Positions 22,737 to 31,584 of a stretch of 64,000 nt of DNA are shown one piece after another. The number at the start of each line of letters is the position of its first letter. Within the stretch, counting starts at the first letter, position 1. Position numbers and translations under genes: made by a program. The notes under the pieces are model-generated. The model searched no databases. It saw nothing but the letters and a program-made list of their open reading frames with translations, and had not been told where the DNA came from. The DNA lies in assembly GCF_900096945.1 (NCBI RefSeq), contig NZ_FMKA01000001.1, forward strand, positions 248,001-312,000, in the 5' to 3' direction. This stretch comes from Anaerobium acetethylicum (GTDB taxonomy: Bacteria > Bacillota > Clostridia > Lachnospirales > Lachnospiraceae).

Positions 22737-25583
22737 TTAATCGCCTGCATGATCTGCACCTGGCTGGCTGGCAGTTCCGCTTATGACTTCGCCTTCATCC
22801 GCAAGGTTAAAGTAGTATTTTACCACATCACTTGCAACTGCGGCTGCATTCGCTGAAGTATAACCATTGGCAATACGGACGCTCATTGAAATCTCAGGGC
22901 TTTCATATGGTGCATAACCAACAAAGAGTGCGTGGTTTGCACGTTTTTTGCTTTCCTGTGCCGTACCTGTCTTGCCGGCGACGTTAATCTGCACACCCTC
23001 AAATGCAGCTGACTCTTCAACAACGCCACGCATGCCAAAATGCACCGCATCCCAGACGGCCCCAGGAAGCTCCACTGTTTTTGACACTTCCGGAGTATAG
23101 TCTTTTATAAGAGTACCCTTAGAATCCGTAACCTTGTCAAGCAGGCTCAAATTGAATACAGTACCGCTGTTTGCGACGGCTGTCACATATTTTGACAGCT
23201 GCACTGTGGTAAAGTTATTTGTGCCCTGTCCGATTGCTGAACGAACGGGGTCATTAGACGAGATCTGCGGTTCGGTTTCAGGCAGCTCAACACCTGATTT
23301 TTCACCAAGTCCGAACATTTCAGCATACTTCTTAAGGCTTTCAAGCCCCTGCTTTTCATCAAATGTTCCATTGGGACTTAAACTCAGTCTGTTTCCAACT
23401 TCATAAAAATAGTAATTGCATGAATGCTGGATGGCGCCAGAAATATTCAGGTTCCCATGCGCAGAAGGATAAATCCAGCATTTGGCCACTGGCTCAATTT
23501 TATCATATAAGCCCTTGCATTGTACAGTCTCATTCAAAGAAATTACGCCTTCCTGAACCCCTGCAATTGCCGATACCATCTTAAAAGTGGATCCGGGAGC
23601 CGTATTCTGCTGCGTTGCCCTGTTGAGCATCGGCTTTGAAAGATCGAACACAAGTTGTGCATAATATTTGCTCTCTGTAATCCTGTTGTTATCATAGCTT
23701 GGGTAGGAAACCATCGCAAGCACCTCGCCGGTATCTGTATCTGTTACGACGCAGGAACCCGAACACGGATCAAGTGCAAGCTGGGCGGGAGTTATTTTCA
23801 GATTGCTGATTTTATCGAGCATAAAATTGTAAGCACCTGTAGCGCCTGAATTCAGGCCGCTGATTTCACTCTCATTATATTCGAGTACACCCTGATCAAA
23901 CAGCATCAGGCAGATTTCCCTTCCCGAAAGAGAATTGCCTTTAATCATATATTTGTATAGTTTCTTGCCGAAGGCCGAGTCTTTTGAAAGGCTGTCCGTA
24001 ATATAAGTGATCAGTTTCCCATATATTTCATTTGTGTCAGAATACTGGCTCTCAATGTCGATTTTTGAAGTGTCGATCCAGTTCATTGAAATAGCATGGG
24101 TCAAATATTCCTTCAGGCTTATTGTTTCATTCTTCCATGCTTTATAGGTGTCGTCTGAAGTATCGATTTTCGAAGTCAGAAGCACGCCGCTATTCGAAAG
24201 GAGAGAGACTGCATAGCTCATATATACCTGCATCTCTTCATCCAGAGACTCATAGGCAGCCGGTTTGTTTGAGGACAGTTCCCAGTTAAGCTGAGTCAAT
24301 ACCGAAGACTGTTTGCTCAGGAATTTCTGATAGACCGCTTTTTCCGTTGAAGAAGCTTTATCCGTGGAAAAAGCATTGATGTCAATGATGCTGTTATTGA
24401 TCAGTGCAAAATATACATCATCGATAGGTATCACAATGTCGCTTGATGAGCTGTTCTCAGACGGGGTATAGGTTTTCATGTTTCGAATCTTTGAAACCAG
24501 TATTCCTGCCAGCTTCTGTTCTAATATTTTGTATACCGACGCCTGAAGGTTCTTGTCTATGGTCAGGTACACATCATTTCCCGCTTCAGGCTCTTTGCTT
24601 TCAAGGGTCTCTATTACCCTTCCCACATTATCGACATAAACCTTTTCATAACCTTTTGCTCCCTGCAGTTCGGTCTCGAGTTCCTTTTCAATGCCGATCT
24701 GCCCTACTACATCAGTGAGGACGTAATCTTCATCTTTCTTCTGCAGCTCCTTGAGATCCTCTTCCGTATCGACCTTGCCGGTATATCCGATGATTGAAGA
24801 AAAATAGAGGCTGTCCACATATTTTCTGACGCTGTCTTCTGCAATAGAGACGCCCTGAAGTTTATCAAGGTTCTCCATTACTACGGCAACGGTAGAATCG
24901 CTGACATCTGCAGCGACTGTTGTCGCCACATACTTTTTAAAGCTGTTTGCAGACATGGAGTATCTGATATTCAGTATCTTCAGTGCGTCCACGGCTGCGT
25001 ATTCATCTGAAAGGTCATATCGCTTATCGCTCCGAAGATAGGCAATCAGATTTTCGGCTGAGACATTCTTCTGTTCTTCGGAAAGATCATCTACAAGCTT
25101 TTCACCATATACATCAGCTATAAAACGAAGGAGTTTCGATCCTTCCACTGAATAGACATAATTTCCACTTTCGTCAATCAGGATCTTCAGGTCACTGGTG
25201 AGTGAATCTCCATTGCTCTCTATTATCTTTATCAATTCATAGATTGTACCATTGATTGCCTGGTTCTTTTCTTTTGTCGTTCTGTAGGAACCATTGTCTT
25301 CTATTTTAACCGAATAGGCCAGTTCGCTATATGCAAGGAGTTCGCCATTGCGGTCGTAAATATTCCCTCTTGTGCTGGCGATGGTTCTTTCCTTAATTAT
25401 TTTCAATGTGAAATTCTCCAGATATTCCTCACCCTGAATAATCTGCAGTGAAAACAGCCGCTGTACAAGCACTGAAAACATCACTGCAAACACTACCAGA
25501 AGTACAAATAGCCTGGATTTCAATATATTCATTATTATTTCTTTGATATCACTAAACAAATTTACCTGCACTTCCTTTTTCAT
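22737..25583 (-). CDS. mrdA: Class B penicillin-binding protein 2 (elongasome transpeptidase)
   Basis: Cross-links peptidoglycan during elongation, paired with RodA. One N-terminal membrane anchor (about 22-45), then the pedestal starting TIASTRGNIYDRNGELLAYS. The transpeptidase domain holds GSTFK (active Ser near 660), SCN and KTGTAQ (Lys near 866). At 948 residues it is about 250-300 longer than E. coli PBP2. The extra part lies between the pedestal and the transpeptidase (about 350-600) and is helical, polar and without low-complexity repeats. Such long forms are common in Clostridia. Start at 25583 has GGAGG only 3 nt away; a TTG at 25559 is an alternative. It overlaps mreD. Confidence 0.94.
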   Translation of the reverse strand: MKKEVQVNLFSDIKEIIMNILKSRLFVLLVVFAVMFSVLVQRLFSLQIIQGEEYLENFTLKIIKERTIASTRGNIYDRNGELLAYSELAYSVKIEDNGSYRTTKEKNQAINGTIYELIKIIESNGDSLTSDLKILIDESGNYVYSVEGSKLLRFIADVYGEKLVDDLSEEQKNVSAENLIAYLRSDKRYDLSDEYAAVDALKILNIRYSMSANSFKKYVATTVAADVSDSTVAVVMENLDKLQGVSIAEDSVRKYVDSLYFSSIIGYTGKVDTEEDLKELQKKDEDYVLTDVVGQIGIEKELETELQGAKGYEKVYVDNVGRVIETLESKEPEAGNDVYLTIDKNLQASVYKILEQKLAGILVSKIRNMKTYTPSENSSSSDIVIPIDDVYFALINNSIIDINAFSTDKASSTEKAVYQKFLSKQSSVLTQLNWELSSNKPAAYESLDEEMQVYMSYAVSLLSNSGVLLTSKIDTSDDTYKAWKNETISLKEYLTHAISMNWIDTSKIDIESQYSDTNEIYGKLITYITDSLSKDSAFGKKLYKYMIKGNSLSGREICLMLFDQGVLEYNESEISGLNSGATGAYNFMLDKISNLKITPAQLALDPCSGSCVVTDTDTGEVLAMVSYPSYDNNRITESKYYAQLVFDLSKPMLNRATQQNTAPGSTFKMVSAIAGVQEGVISLNETVQCKGLYDKIEPVAKCWIYPSAHGNLNISGAIQHSCNYYFYEVGNRLSLSPNGTFDEKQGLESLKKYAEMFGLGEKSGVELPETEPQISSNDPVRSAIGQGTNNFTTVQLSKYVTAVANSGTVFNLSLLDKVTDSKGTLIKDYTPEVSKTVELPGAVWDAVHFGMRGVVEESAAFEGVQINVAGKTGTAQESKKRANHALFVGYAPYESPEISMSVRIANGYTSANAAAVASDVVKYYFNLADEGEVISGTASQPGADHAGD

Positions 25584-26070
25584 CCGCCTCCAACCAGCGG
25601 TTAATCTTCAAAATGATACGATACAATATAATTGTTATGACCAGCGTATATATGGTTTCCGGGATTATGACATTCCCGAGATAATAGATGAAATTCAGCC
25701 TGTTTCGAAGCAGAAACATGACAACATAAATGATAAGGCCATAAGAAAGCGTGCTCCCTGTAATGAGCATCATTGGGAGCTTCACATCATCCCTGAAGAA
25801 TATCTTATGGAAGAATCCATTTATGTACCCCAGATACATATAGATCATGCCATAAAATCCGAAAATTCCCCCATACAGGATATCGATCAGAAGGCCCGAG
25901 AAAAGGCCTACCCACATTCCTTCCTTCTTTCCTCTCATAAAACCGAAAGAAGAAGTGATTACGATCATAAGGTTAGGGGATATCGAAGCAAGTGAAAGTG
26001 CTTTGAAAAGGGTGCTCTGAAGCAGAAAGCATACTAGTATCAGCAATGTCAGGACAATTTTTCTTTTCAC
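25552..26070 (-). CDS. mreD: Rod shape-determining protein MreD
   Basis: Small membrane protein of the elongasome. 172 residues with five or six hydrophobic segments and little sequence conservation; the assignment rests on its place between mreC and mrdA, its size and segments such as SPNLMIVITSSFGFMRG and LLIDILYGGIFGFYG. The start is a GTG at 26070 with GAGG 7 nt upstream; the GTG at 26079 overlaps that ribosome site. Its 3' end overlaps the start of mrdA by 32 nt, so the two are translationally coupled. Confidence 0.9.
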   Translation of the reverse strand: MKRKIVLTLLILVCFLLQSTLFKALSLASISPNLMIVITSSFGFMRGKKEGMWVGLFSGLLIDILYGGIFGFYGMIYMYLGYINGFFHKIFFRDDVKLPMMLITGSTLSYGLIIYVVMFLLRNRLNFIYYLGNVIIPETIYTLVITIILYRIILKINRWLEADEKGSAGKFV

Positions 26071-26136
26071 TCTTTCCACCTCTTTTCCATTTTTATAACC
26101 ATTCTGTAAGATAATACTTTTTTCCCTGTTTTCATA

Positions 26137-26988
26137 TTACTGCTGCTGTTCCTTTAGATCGGTAATGACAAGGACCTCTTCAAGATGCTGGAAATCTACC
26201 ACCGGGGTAATGTATCCGGATTTTGTAATGTTGTTGGCATCCATGGTTATTTCGCTGATATAGCCGATCAGGATTCCCTGCAGGAATTTGCTGCTGATGT
26301 GGGAAGTCACGACCTTGTCGCCAACAACAACAAGACCATTTGTATCATTCAGCTGTCTGAATCTTATCTGGCCTTCGTTCATGAGCTGAAGGTCGCCCAT
26401 TACCATACAAGTATCGGATGTGGACAGTACCATTGAACTGACATTGCTTGAATCATCAATAATTGCGCGTACGGTTGCCCAGTTCGGTCCCACATCGCTT
26501 ATGATGCCGACAAGACCGCTTCCTGCGATTACATTCATATCAACCGCAAGACCGTCTTTGGTTCCTTTGTCGATTATGAAAGTGCTGAACCAGTTACCTG
26601 GATCTTTTCCGGTAATCCTGGCAGCCACTTTCTTATAGCTTGGGTATTTCTGGTCAAGCTCATAAAGTTCCCTAAGCCTGTCAAGCTCATATTTATCCTG
26701 CTGCAGGGTGTTGTTCTCAATAGAAAGCTCATCAACCTGCTCCTTTAAATCCACATTTTCCTCCATGACTTCCTGGAGCTGTTTGAACGAATCAGCCTTA
26801 TTGCTGAACCACATGCCTATGTTATTTATGCCGTTCTGTACAGGTATAATCGTATATCCCGAGATGAATTTCAGCGGTGCTACCGACGAATTTGTCACAT
26901 ATGTGGTAATCGCAGCAGCGACACATATGATAGTCAAAATCAGCAGTATATATTTACCTGGCAGAGTAAATTTTTTCTTTCTTTTCAT
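26137..26988 (-). CDS. mreC: Cell shape protein MreC
   Basis: Bitopic elongasome protein linking MreB inside to PBP2 outside. Basic N-terminus, one membrane segment (about 13-33) and a coiled coil (about 60-100, rich in Glu, Leu and Asn) follow. The beta-barrel domain has ARITGKDPGNWFSTFIIDKG, GLVGIISDVG and IDDSSNVSSM. 283 residues. Start at 26988 with AGGGG 8 nt upstream; a longer in-frame ATG at 27030 gives an unlikely Cys/Arg-rich extension. Flanked by mreB and mreD. Confidence 0.94.
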   Translation of the reverse strand: MKRKKKFTLPGKYILLILTIICVAAAITTYVTNSSVAPLKFISGYTIIPVQNGINNIGMWFSNKADSFKQLQEVMEENVDLKEQVDELSIENNTLQQDKYELDRLRELYELDQKYPSYKKVAARITGKDPGNWFSTFIIDKGTKDGLAVDMNVIAGSGLVGIISDVGPNWATVRAIIDDSSNVSSMVLSTSDTCMVMGDLQLMNEGQIRFRQLNDTNGLVVVGDKVVTSHISSKFLQGILIGYISEITMDANNITKSGYITPVVDFQHLEEVLVITDLKEQQQ

Positions 26989-27079
26989 ATCATTGCCCCT
27001 ATCGTTTGTTTTGCGTCTGCAACAGCGCAACTATCCAGCAGTGCCTACTGATAGCTGCAGAATAACCCATTTCGGGCTT

Positions 27080-28096
27080 TTAGTAATTCGGCTTATCTTT
27101 CATTGAATATGCAAGATCCCTGAAGTCATCCTCATTAATGATCTTAGCAAGGCCTCTTGCCACGCTTTCGGAAGCATCCTTAAAAAAGTTGACATTCAGA
27201 TCAGTCTCTTTTTCAATAAGTTCATCAAAACTTCTAATATTCGATGACCCTCCAGTAAGATAGATGCCGGAATCTATAATATCCGCGGCGAGTTCCGGCG
27301 GAGTCCTTTCAAGCGTTATTTTGATCGCATCCACTATGGAACGGAGCTGCTCTTCAATCGCTTCATAAATCAGACCTGAAGAGATTTCAATTTCCTTAGG
27401 AAGGCCGGTCACAACGTCACGACCGTAAACCTTTGCAGTCATTTCCATGCCGCTGAGGGCAGATGCCAGTTCCATCTTCAGATATTCTGCGGTTTTGCTT
27501 CCGATTACCAGATTATGTTCTCTCTTCACCGAACTGATTATGGACTGGTCGAATTTATTTCCGCCTGTCTTGATCAGTTTGCTGAGTACAATACCCCCTA
27601 TTGAAATAATGGAGATTTCCGTGGTGTCAGCTCCGATGTTTACGATCATCACGCCCTTTGCATGGGTTACATCAAGGCCCAGACCAAGCGCATCTGCGAC
27701 CGACTGCTCAACAACATAAACATTCTTTGCCTTTACATCGGAATTATAGATCAGATGATAAAAAGCCCTTCTTTCGACTTCAGTGATATCCGTAGGCACG
27801 GCTATATAATAATCCGAATTCCTGATTCCCTTTTTCGCACTTTTCTTAAGCATTCCATTCAGAAGAATCTGCATATTATTGATGTCCGCAATCACGCCGT
27901 TTCGCATAGGCGAAAAAATGTCTATTGATTCAGGCGCCCGTTCGTACATGTCAAAGGCTTCATCACCAATCGCGATCACTTTTTTCCTTTTTTCTATTGC
28001 AATCATATTTCTTTCGTTAAAAATCGAGTCTTCTTCCCTGTTGTATATTTTGATATTGCTGGTACCGAGATCGATACCGAATGCGTTTGCTGCCAT
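27080..28096 (-). CDS. mreB: Rod shape-determining protein MreB (actin homologue)
   Basis: Actin-like ATPase forming membrane-bound filaments that orient wall synthesis. 338 residues. Phosphate 1 motif FGIDLGTSNIKIY at the N-terminus, NIGADTTEISIISIGG as phosphate 2 and GIYLTGGSSNIRSFDELI as the adenosine motif are all present. Start at 28096 is fixed by AGAGAGGAG 7 nt upstream. The radC gene is 74 bp upstream, the classical radC-mreBCD linkage. Compared with typical MreB the sequence is somewhat diverged (for example IYNREEDSIFNERN near the start), so a paralogue elsewhere in the genome is possible. Confidence 0.95.
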   Translation of the reverse strand: MAANAFGIDLGTSNIKIYNREEDSIFNERNMIAIEKRKKVIAIGDEAFDMYERAPESIDIFSPMRNGVIADINNMQILLNGMLKKSAKKGIRNSDYYIAVPTDITEVERRAFYHLIYNSDVKAKNVYVVEQSVADALGLGLDVTHAKGVMIVNIGADTTEISIISIGGIVLSKLIKTGGNKFDQSIISSVKREHNLVIGSKTAEYLKMELASALSGMEMTAKVYGRDVVTGLPKEIEISSGLIYEAIEEQLRSIVDAIKITLERTPPELAADIIDSGIYLTGGSSNIRSFDELIEKETDLNVNFFKDASESVARGLAKIINEDDFRDLAYSMKDKPNY

Positions 28097-28170
28097 TTCT
28101 ATTACTCCTCTCTGCAAAACCATCTGCATGCAGCCGTTTCACAATTTCGTCGTGAAAAGCACATGCAGCT

Positions 28171-28866
28171 TTATAAAATTCCTCGCTCTTTCATGCTGAC
28201 GTAACAGTTGTCACCGATGATGATATGGTCCAGGAGACCTATCCCTATAAGCTTTCCAGCTTCGCTGACCCTTTTTGTCACAGCGATATCCTCCCTGCTT
28301 GGAGAAGGATCTCCGCTAGGATGGTTATGTACAAGTACAATGTAAACCGCATCCTTTTTAACTGCTTCTATGAAGATTTCCCTTGGCGATATGAGCGATG
28401 CGTTCACAGTTCCTTTTGTCATCATTTTGTCGCCGATCAGTCTGCTTTTTGTGTTGAGCATTACCAGAACAAGCTGTTCCTGCTCCTTATGACGCAGATC
28501 TTCCATGTAATAATCGGAAATCGAAGAAGGAGTCGTGAAGCAGAGGCTGCTGAGTGCAGTCGCCTTAGCCATTCTCCTTGTAAGCTCTGCAATACACTGT
28601 ATCTGTACTGCTTTTACCTTTCCAATTCCCTTCACCTTCATAAGGTCATGGACTGACAAATGATGTATGCCCAGTATGCTGTGGTCATAGTTTGACATTT
28701 TCAGGACTCTTTTTGCAAGGTCCACCGACCCTTCCCCTTTTGCCCCGGTCCTGATGATTGCCGCCATAAGCTCAGCGTCTGTAAGCGATTCAGGACCTGA
28801 TTCCAGGCACTTCTCGTACGGACGCTCGCAGGCGGGCATTTCTTTCATTGTTAAATGTGTTCCCAT
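28171..28866 (-). CDS. radC: RadC family protein (JAMM domain)
   Basis: 231 residues. The N-terminal helix-hairpin-helix (about 55-90, VKGIGKVKAVQIQC) suggests DNA binding. The C-terminal JAB/MPN domain has the metal motif HNHPSGDPSPSREDI near 181, with the upstream Glu in SPREIFIEA. Despite the name, a role in recombinational repair is not proven. Start follows AGGAGAG. It is the first gene of the mre operon, 72 bp after a small membrane protein gene. Confidence 0.95.
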   Translation of the reverse strand: MGTHLTMKEMPACERPYEKCLESGPESLTDAELMAAIIRTGAKGEGSVDLAKRVLKMSNYDHSILGIHHLSVHDLMKVKGIGKVKAVQIQCIAELTRRMAKATALSSLCFTTPSSISDYYMEDLRHKEQEQLVLVMLNTKSRLIGDKMMTKGTVNASLISPREIFIEAVKKDAVYIVLVHNHPSGDPSPSREDIAVTKRVSEAGKLIGIGLLDHIIIGDNCYVSMKERGIL

Positions 28867-28938
28867 ATTCAGTACTCTCCTAAATCGATGCAGACCTCTC
28901 CGGACTGTTTCTCATCTCAGGAAAATATGCTTTTGTTC

Positions 28939-29199
28939 TTACAATGCCCTGTATATGAATATTCCGGCAAGCACCCCAATGATACCGGCCATGGTGATTT
29001 TTATCGTGAGTCCAAAGGTTACTGCAAGTATACCAAGATTCAGTATGACAGGGCTGTCTAAACCGAAAGTCTGGCCATAGCTGAGCCAGCTCAGGAATGC
29101 AATATCCTGTGTCATCGCTGCTATGCATCCGCCAAGAACTATGCCCGAAAGCATCAGCAGCAGCAGTACCCAAAAATTTTTTGCCCTGGAATTTTTCAT
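28939..29199 (-). CDS. DUF4321 family small membrane protein
   Basis: 86 residues with two hydrophobic segments: FWVLLLLMLSGIVLGGCIAA (about 9-28) and a long second region (about 50-85) including ILGILAV-like NLGILAVTFGLTIKI. A central QTFGLDSPVILNLGIL matches the DUF4321 family found beside radC-mreB in Firmicutes. Function unknown; a role at the membrane in cell shape is inferred from linkage only. Start follows AAAGGGAT. The 102 bp upstream are very AT-rich and hold no gene. Confidence 0.85.
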   Translation of the reverse strand: MKNSRAKNFWVLLLLMLSGIVLGGCIAAMTQDIAFLSWLSYGQTFGLDSPVILNLGILAVTFGLTIKITMAGIIGVLAGIFIYRAL

Positions 29200-29301
29200 T
29201 TGAAATATCCCTTTCTGCTATAAATAATCTGAATAGTCAAAATAATAGTAACATAAATTATTTTTATTGTATACAAAATAAATGTGATTTTTTGTTGTCT
29301 T

Positions 29302-30594
29302 CTACTCTGGAATTACAGCAAGACCTTTGTCCACAAGCTTCTGCAGAGACATCAAAACACCAGTCTTCGCATGATTCCATGTGAGTCCTCCCTGGAAGAA
29401 TACCGTATAGGGCGGCTTGATTGGCCCGTCGGCGCTGAGCTCGATGGAAGAGCCCTGCACGAAGGCTCCTGCTGCCATGATGACGTCACTGTCATACCCC
29501 GGCATATCCCATGGTTCCGGAACAACATAACTGTCTACAGGAGCTGCTGCCTGTATCCCTTTGCAGAATTCAATGACTCCTTCCGGGAAGCCGAATTCTA
29601 CTGCCTGTATGATGTCATGGCGGCTTTCCGTTGAATCAGGACATACCCTGAATCCGAGTTTTTCGTAAATATTTGCTGCGTAGACAGCTCCCTTCAGGGC
29701 TCCGGCCACTACTGTCGGAGAAAGAAAAAATCCCTGGTAGAATGACTGGATCACACCGAGCGTCGCACCTACTTCTTTGCCAAGCCCAGGGGCCGTAAGA
29801 CGATAGGAGGCATTTTCTATGCAGTCCTTTCTGCCGACGATGTACCCGCCGATTGGCGCAAGTCCGCCTCCCGGGTTTTTTATGAGGGATCCGACAATCA
29901 TGTCAGCACCCACATCCGTAGGCTCTGTTTTTTCCACGAATTCGCCGTAGCAGTTATCGACCATGCAGATCACGTCAGGCTTGACAGCTTTTACAAAGCT
30001 TATGAGCTCGCCTATCCGGGCGACCGAAAGCGTCGGCCTTGACTGGTATCCTTTAGAGCGCTGGATAGCAACGAGCTTTGTCTTTTCATTGATTGCCTTT
30101 TTGATATTGTCATAGTCGAAGCTTCCGTCCTCGAGCAGGTCGACCTGCCTGTACGTAATGCCATATTCCTTAAGCGAGCCTTTTGATTCGCGGATTCCGA
30201 TCACTTCCTCAAGAGTGTCGTAAGGCTTCCCAACCGGTGAGAGAAGCTCATCGCCGGGGCGAAGATTTGAAGAAAGTGCAATATTGAGGGCATGGGTGCC
30301 TGATATGAGCTGCGGTCTTACCAGCGCATCTTCTCCATGGAACGCTGTCGCATAGACTGCTTCCAGGGTATCTCTTCCGAGATCGTTGTAGCCGTAACCT
30401 GTGGTGGCGGCGAAATGGACATCGCTCACCTTATTTTTCTGCATCGCAGTGAGAACCTTAAGCTGATTATACTCAGCAGTCTCATCTATTGCCTCAAATC
30501 TTTCCTTAAGGCTTTCTTCTACCTGCCTTCCAAAAAGGAAGACCTCCTCGCTTATGCCGATTTCCTTATACATATCTTTTATATCTGTCTGCAT
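29302..30594 (-). CDS. ynbB: PLP-dependent enzyme, YnbB / aluminium-resistance (methionine gamma-lyase-like) family
   Basis: 430-residue fold-type I PLP enzyme. The substrate-side segment GYGYNDLGRDTLE, GTHALNIALSSNLRPGDEL and the active-site lysine in AIQRSKGYQSRPTL near residue 200 are all recognisable. NNCYGEFVE holds the PLP-stacking region. Family members are annotated as aluminium-resistance or methionine gamma-lyase proteins but the reaction in cells is uncertain. Start at 30594 follows AAGGAG 5 nt upstream; an ATG at 30612 precedes it. It lies 30 bp after miaA, in the mutS-mutL-miaA-ynbB string common in Firmicutes. Confidence 0.92.
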   Translation of the reverse strand: MQTDIKDMYKEIGISEEVFLFGRQVEESLKERFEAIDETAEYNQLKVLTAMQKNKVSDVHFAATTGYGYNDLGRDTLEAVYATAFHGEDALVRPQLISGTHALNIALSSNLRPGDELLSPVGKPYDTLEEVIGIRESKGSLKEYGITYRQVDLLEDGSFDYDNIKKAINEKTKLVAIQRSKGYQSRPTLSVARIGELISFVKAVKPDVICMVDNCYGEFVEKTEPTDVGADMIVGSLIKNPGGGLAPIGGYIVGRKDCIENASYRLTAPGLGKEVGATLGVIQSFYQGFFLSPTVVAGALKGAVYAANIYEKLGFRVCPDSTESRHDIIQAVEFGFPEGVIEFCKGIQAAAPVDSYVVPEPWDMPGYDSDVIMAAGAFVQGSSIELSADGPIKPPYTVFFQGGLTWNHAKTGVLMSLQKLVDKGLAVIPE

Positions 30595-30624
30595 TTTGTC
30601 TCCTTCTTTCATTGTATAACCTGC

Positions 30625-31572
30625 TTACTTCACGATTCCCTTTGCCTTGCACTTTTCAACCATTGCTTTCAGTACTTCTTTCCTGTCAGAATGGTAGTCC
30701 TGCAGTTCAATCCAGGTTACATCTGTTTCCCTTCGGAACCATGTCAGCTGTCTTTTTGCAAAATGTCTTGTATCCCTCTTTATTGTATAGACGGCTTCCT
30801 CAAGAGTCATCTCGCCGTCCATATAGGCTAATATTTCCTTGTATCCGAGTCCCTGCATAGATACGAGATCTCTTGTATAGCCTTTTTCCGCCAGCGTTTT
30901 TACTTCGTCCACAAGACCCTGGTCAAGCATCTGGTCGACTCTTTGATCGATGCGCTCATAGAGGATATCCCGGTTGTCGTTCAGCACAAAATACAGGAAA
31001 TTGTATGGTGATTTCTTCTTTTTCTGGGATGCGTTGTGTTCGGAAATCCTGCTGCCCGTCTTTTTGTAGTATTCAAGGGCCCTGATTACGCGCTTGACGT
31101 TGTTCGAGTGTATTGCCGATGCCGATTCGGGATCCACGTTTCTGAGCATGTCGTGGAGATATTCAGCTCCTCTGTCAGCTGCAAGGATTTCAAGTTCCCT
31201 GCGGAACTCCGGATCTTCCGTGGTTTCAGAAAAATCGATGTCATTCAGCACAGCCTGGATATAGAATCCGGTGCCGCCTACCAGAATTGGGATCTTCCCT
31301 TTTTCATAAATCTTTTCCATATAGCGGCACGCATATTCCTTGAATTTCACTACATTGAACTCTTCGTCGGGTTTAAATTCATCTATCAGGTAATGTTTTA
31401 TGCCGCCCATTTCTTCTTTTGTAATCTTTGCCGACCCGATGTCCATATACTTATATACCTGCATCGAGTCTGCAGAAATGATTTCTCCGTTCACAGCCTT
31501 GGCAAGGGCTATGGAAAGCTTTGTTTTTCCGACTGCCGTTGGTCCAGTCAGTATGATCAATGGTTTTTTCAT
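30625..31572 (-). CDS. miaA: tRNA dimethylallyltransferase
   Basis: Transfers the dimethylallyl group to A37 of tRNAs reading UNN codons; MiaB, encoded 8 kb upstream, then methylthiolates that base. P-loop LTGPTAVGKTKLS is at the N-terminus, followed by ADSMQVYKYMDIGSAK and the LVGGTGFY motif. The C-terminal QRDTRHFAKRQLTWFR-like RDTRHFAKRQLTWFRRE is intact. 315 residues. Start at 31572 has only a weak AGG upstream; it begins 12 nt after mutL ends. Confidence 0.95.
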   Translation of the reverse strand: MKKPLIILTGPTAVGKTKLSIALAKAVNGEIISADSMQVYKYMDIGSAKITKEEMGGIKHYLIDEFKPDEEFNVVKFKEYACRYMEKIYEKGKIPILVGGTGFYIQAVLNDIDFSETTEDPEFRRELEILAADRGAEYLHDMLRNVDPESASAIHSNNVKRVIRALEYYKKTGSRISEHNASQKKKKSPYNFLYFVLNDNRDILYERIDQRVDQMLDQGLVDEVKTLAEKGYTRDLVSMQGLGYKEILAYMDGEMTLEEAVYTIKRDTRHFAKRQLTWFRRETDVTWIELQDYHSDRKEVLKAMVEKCKAKGIVK

Positions 31573-31584
31573 ATTATTCAACAC

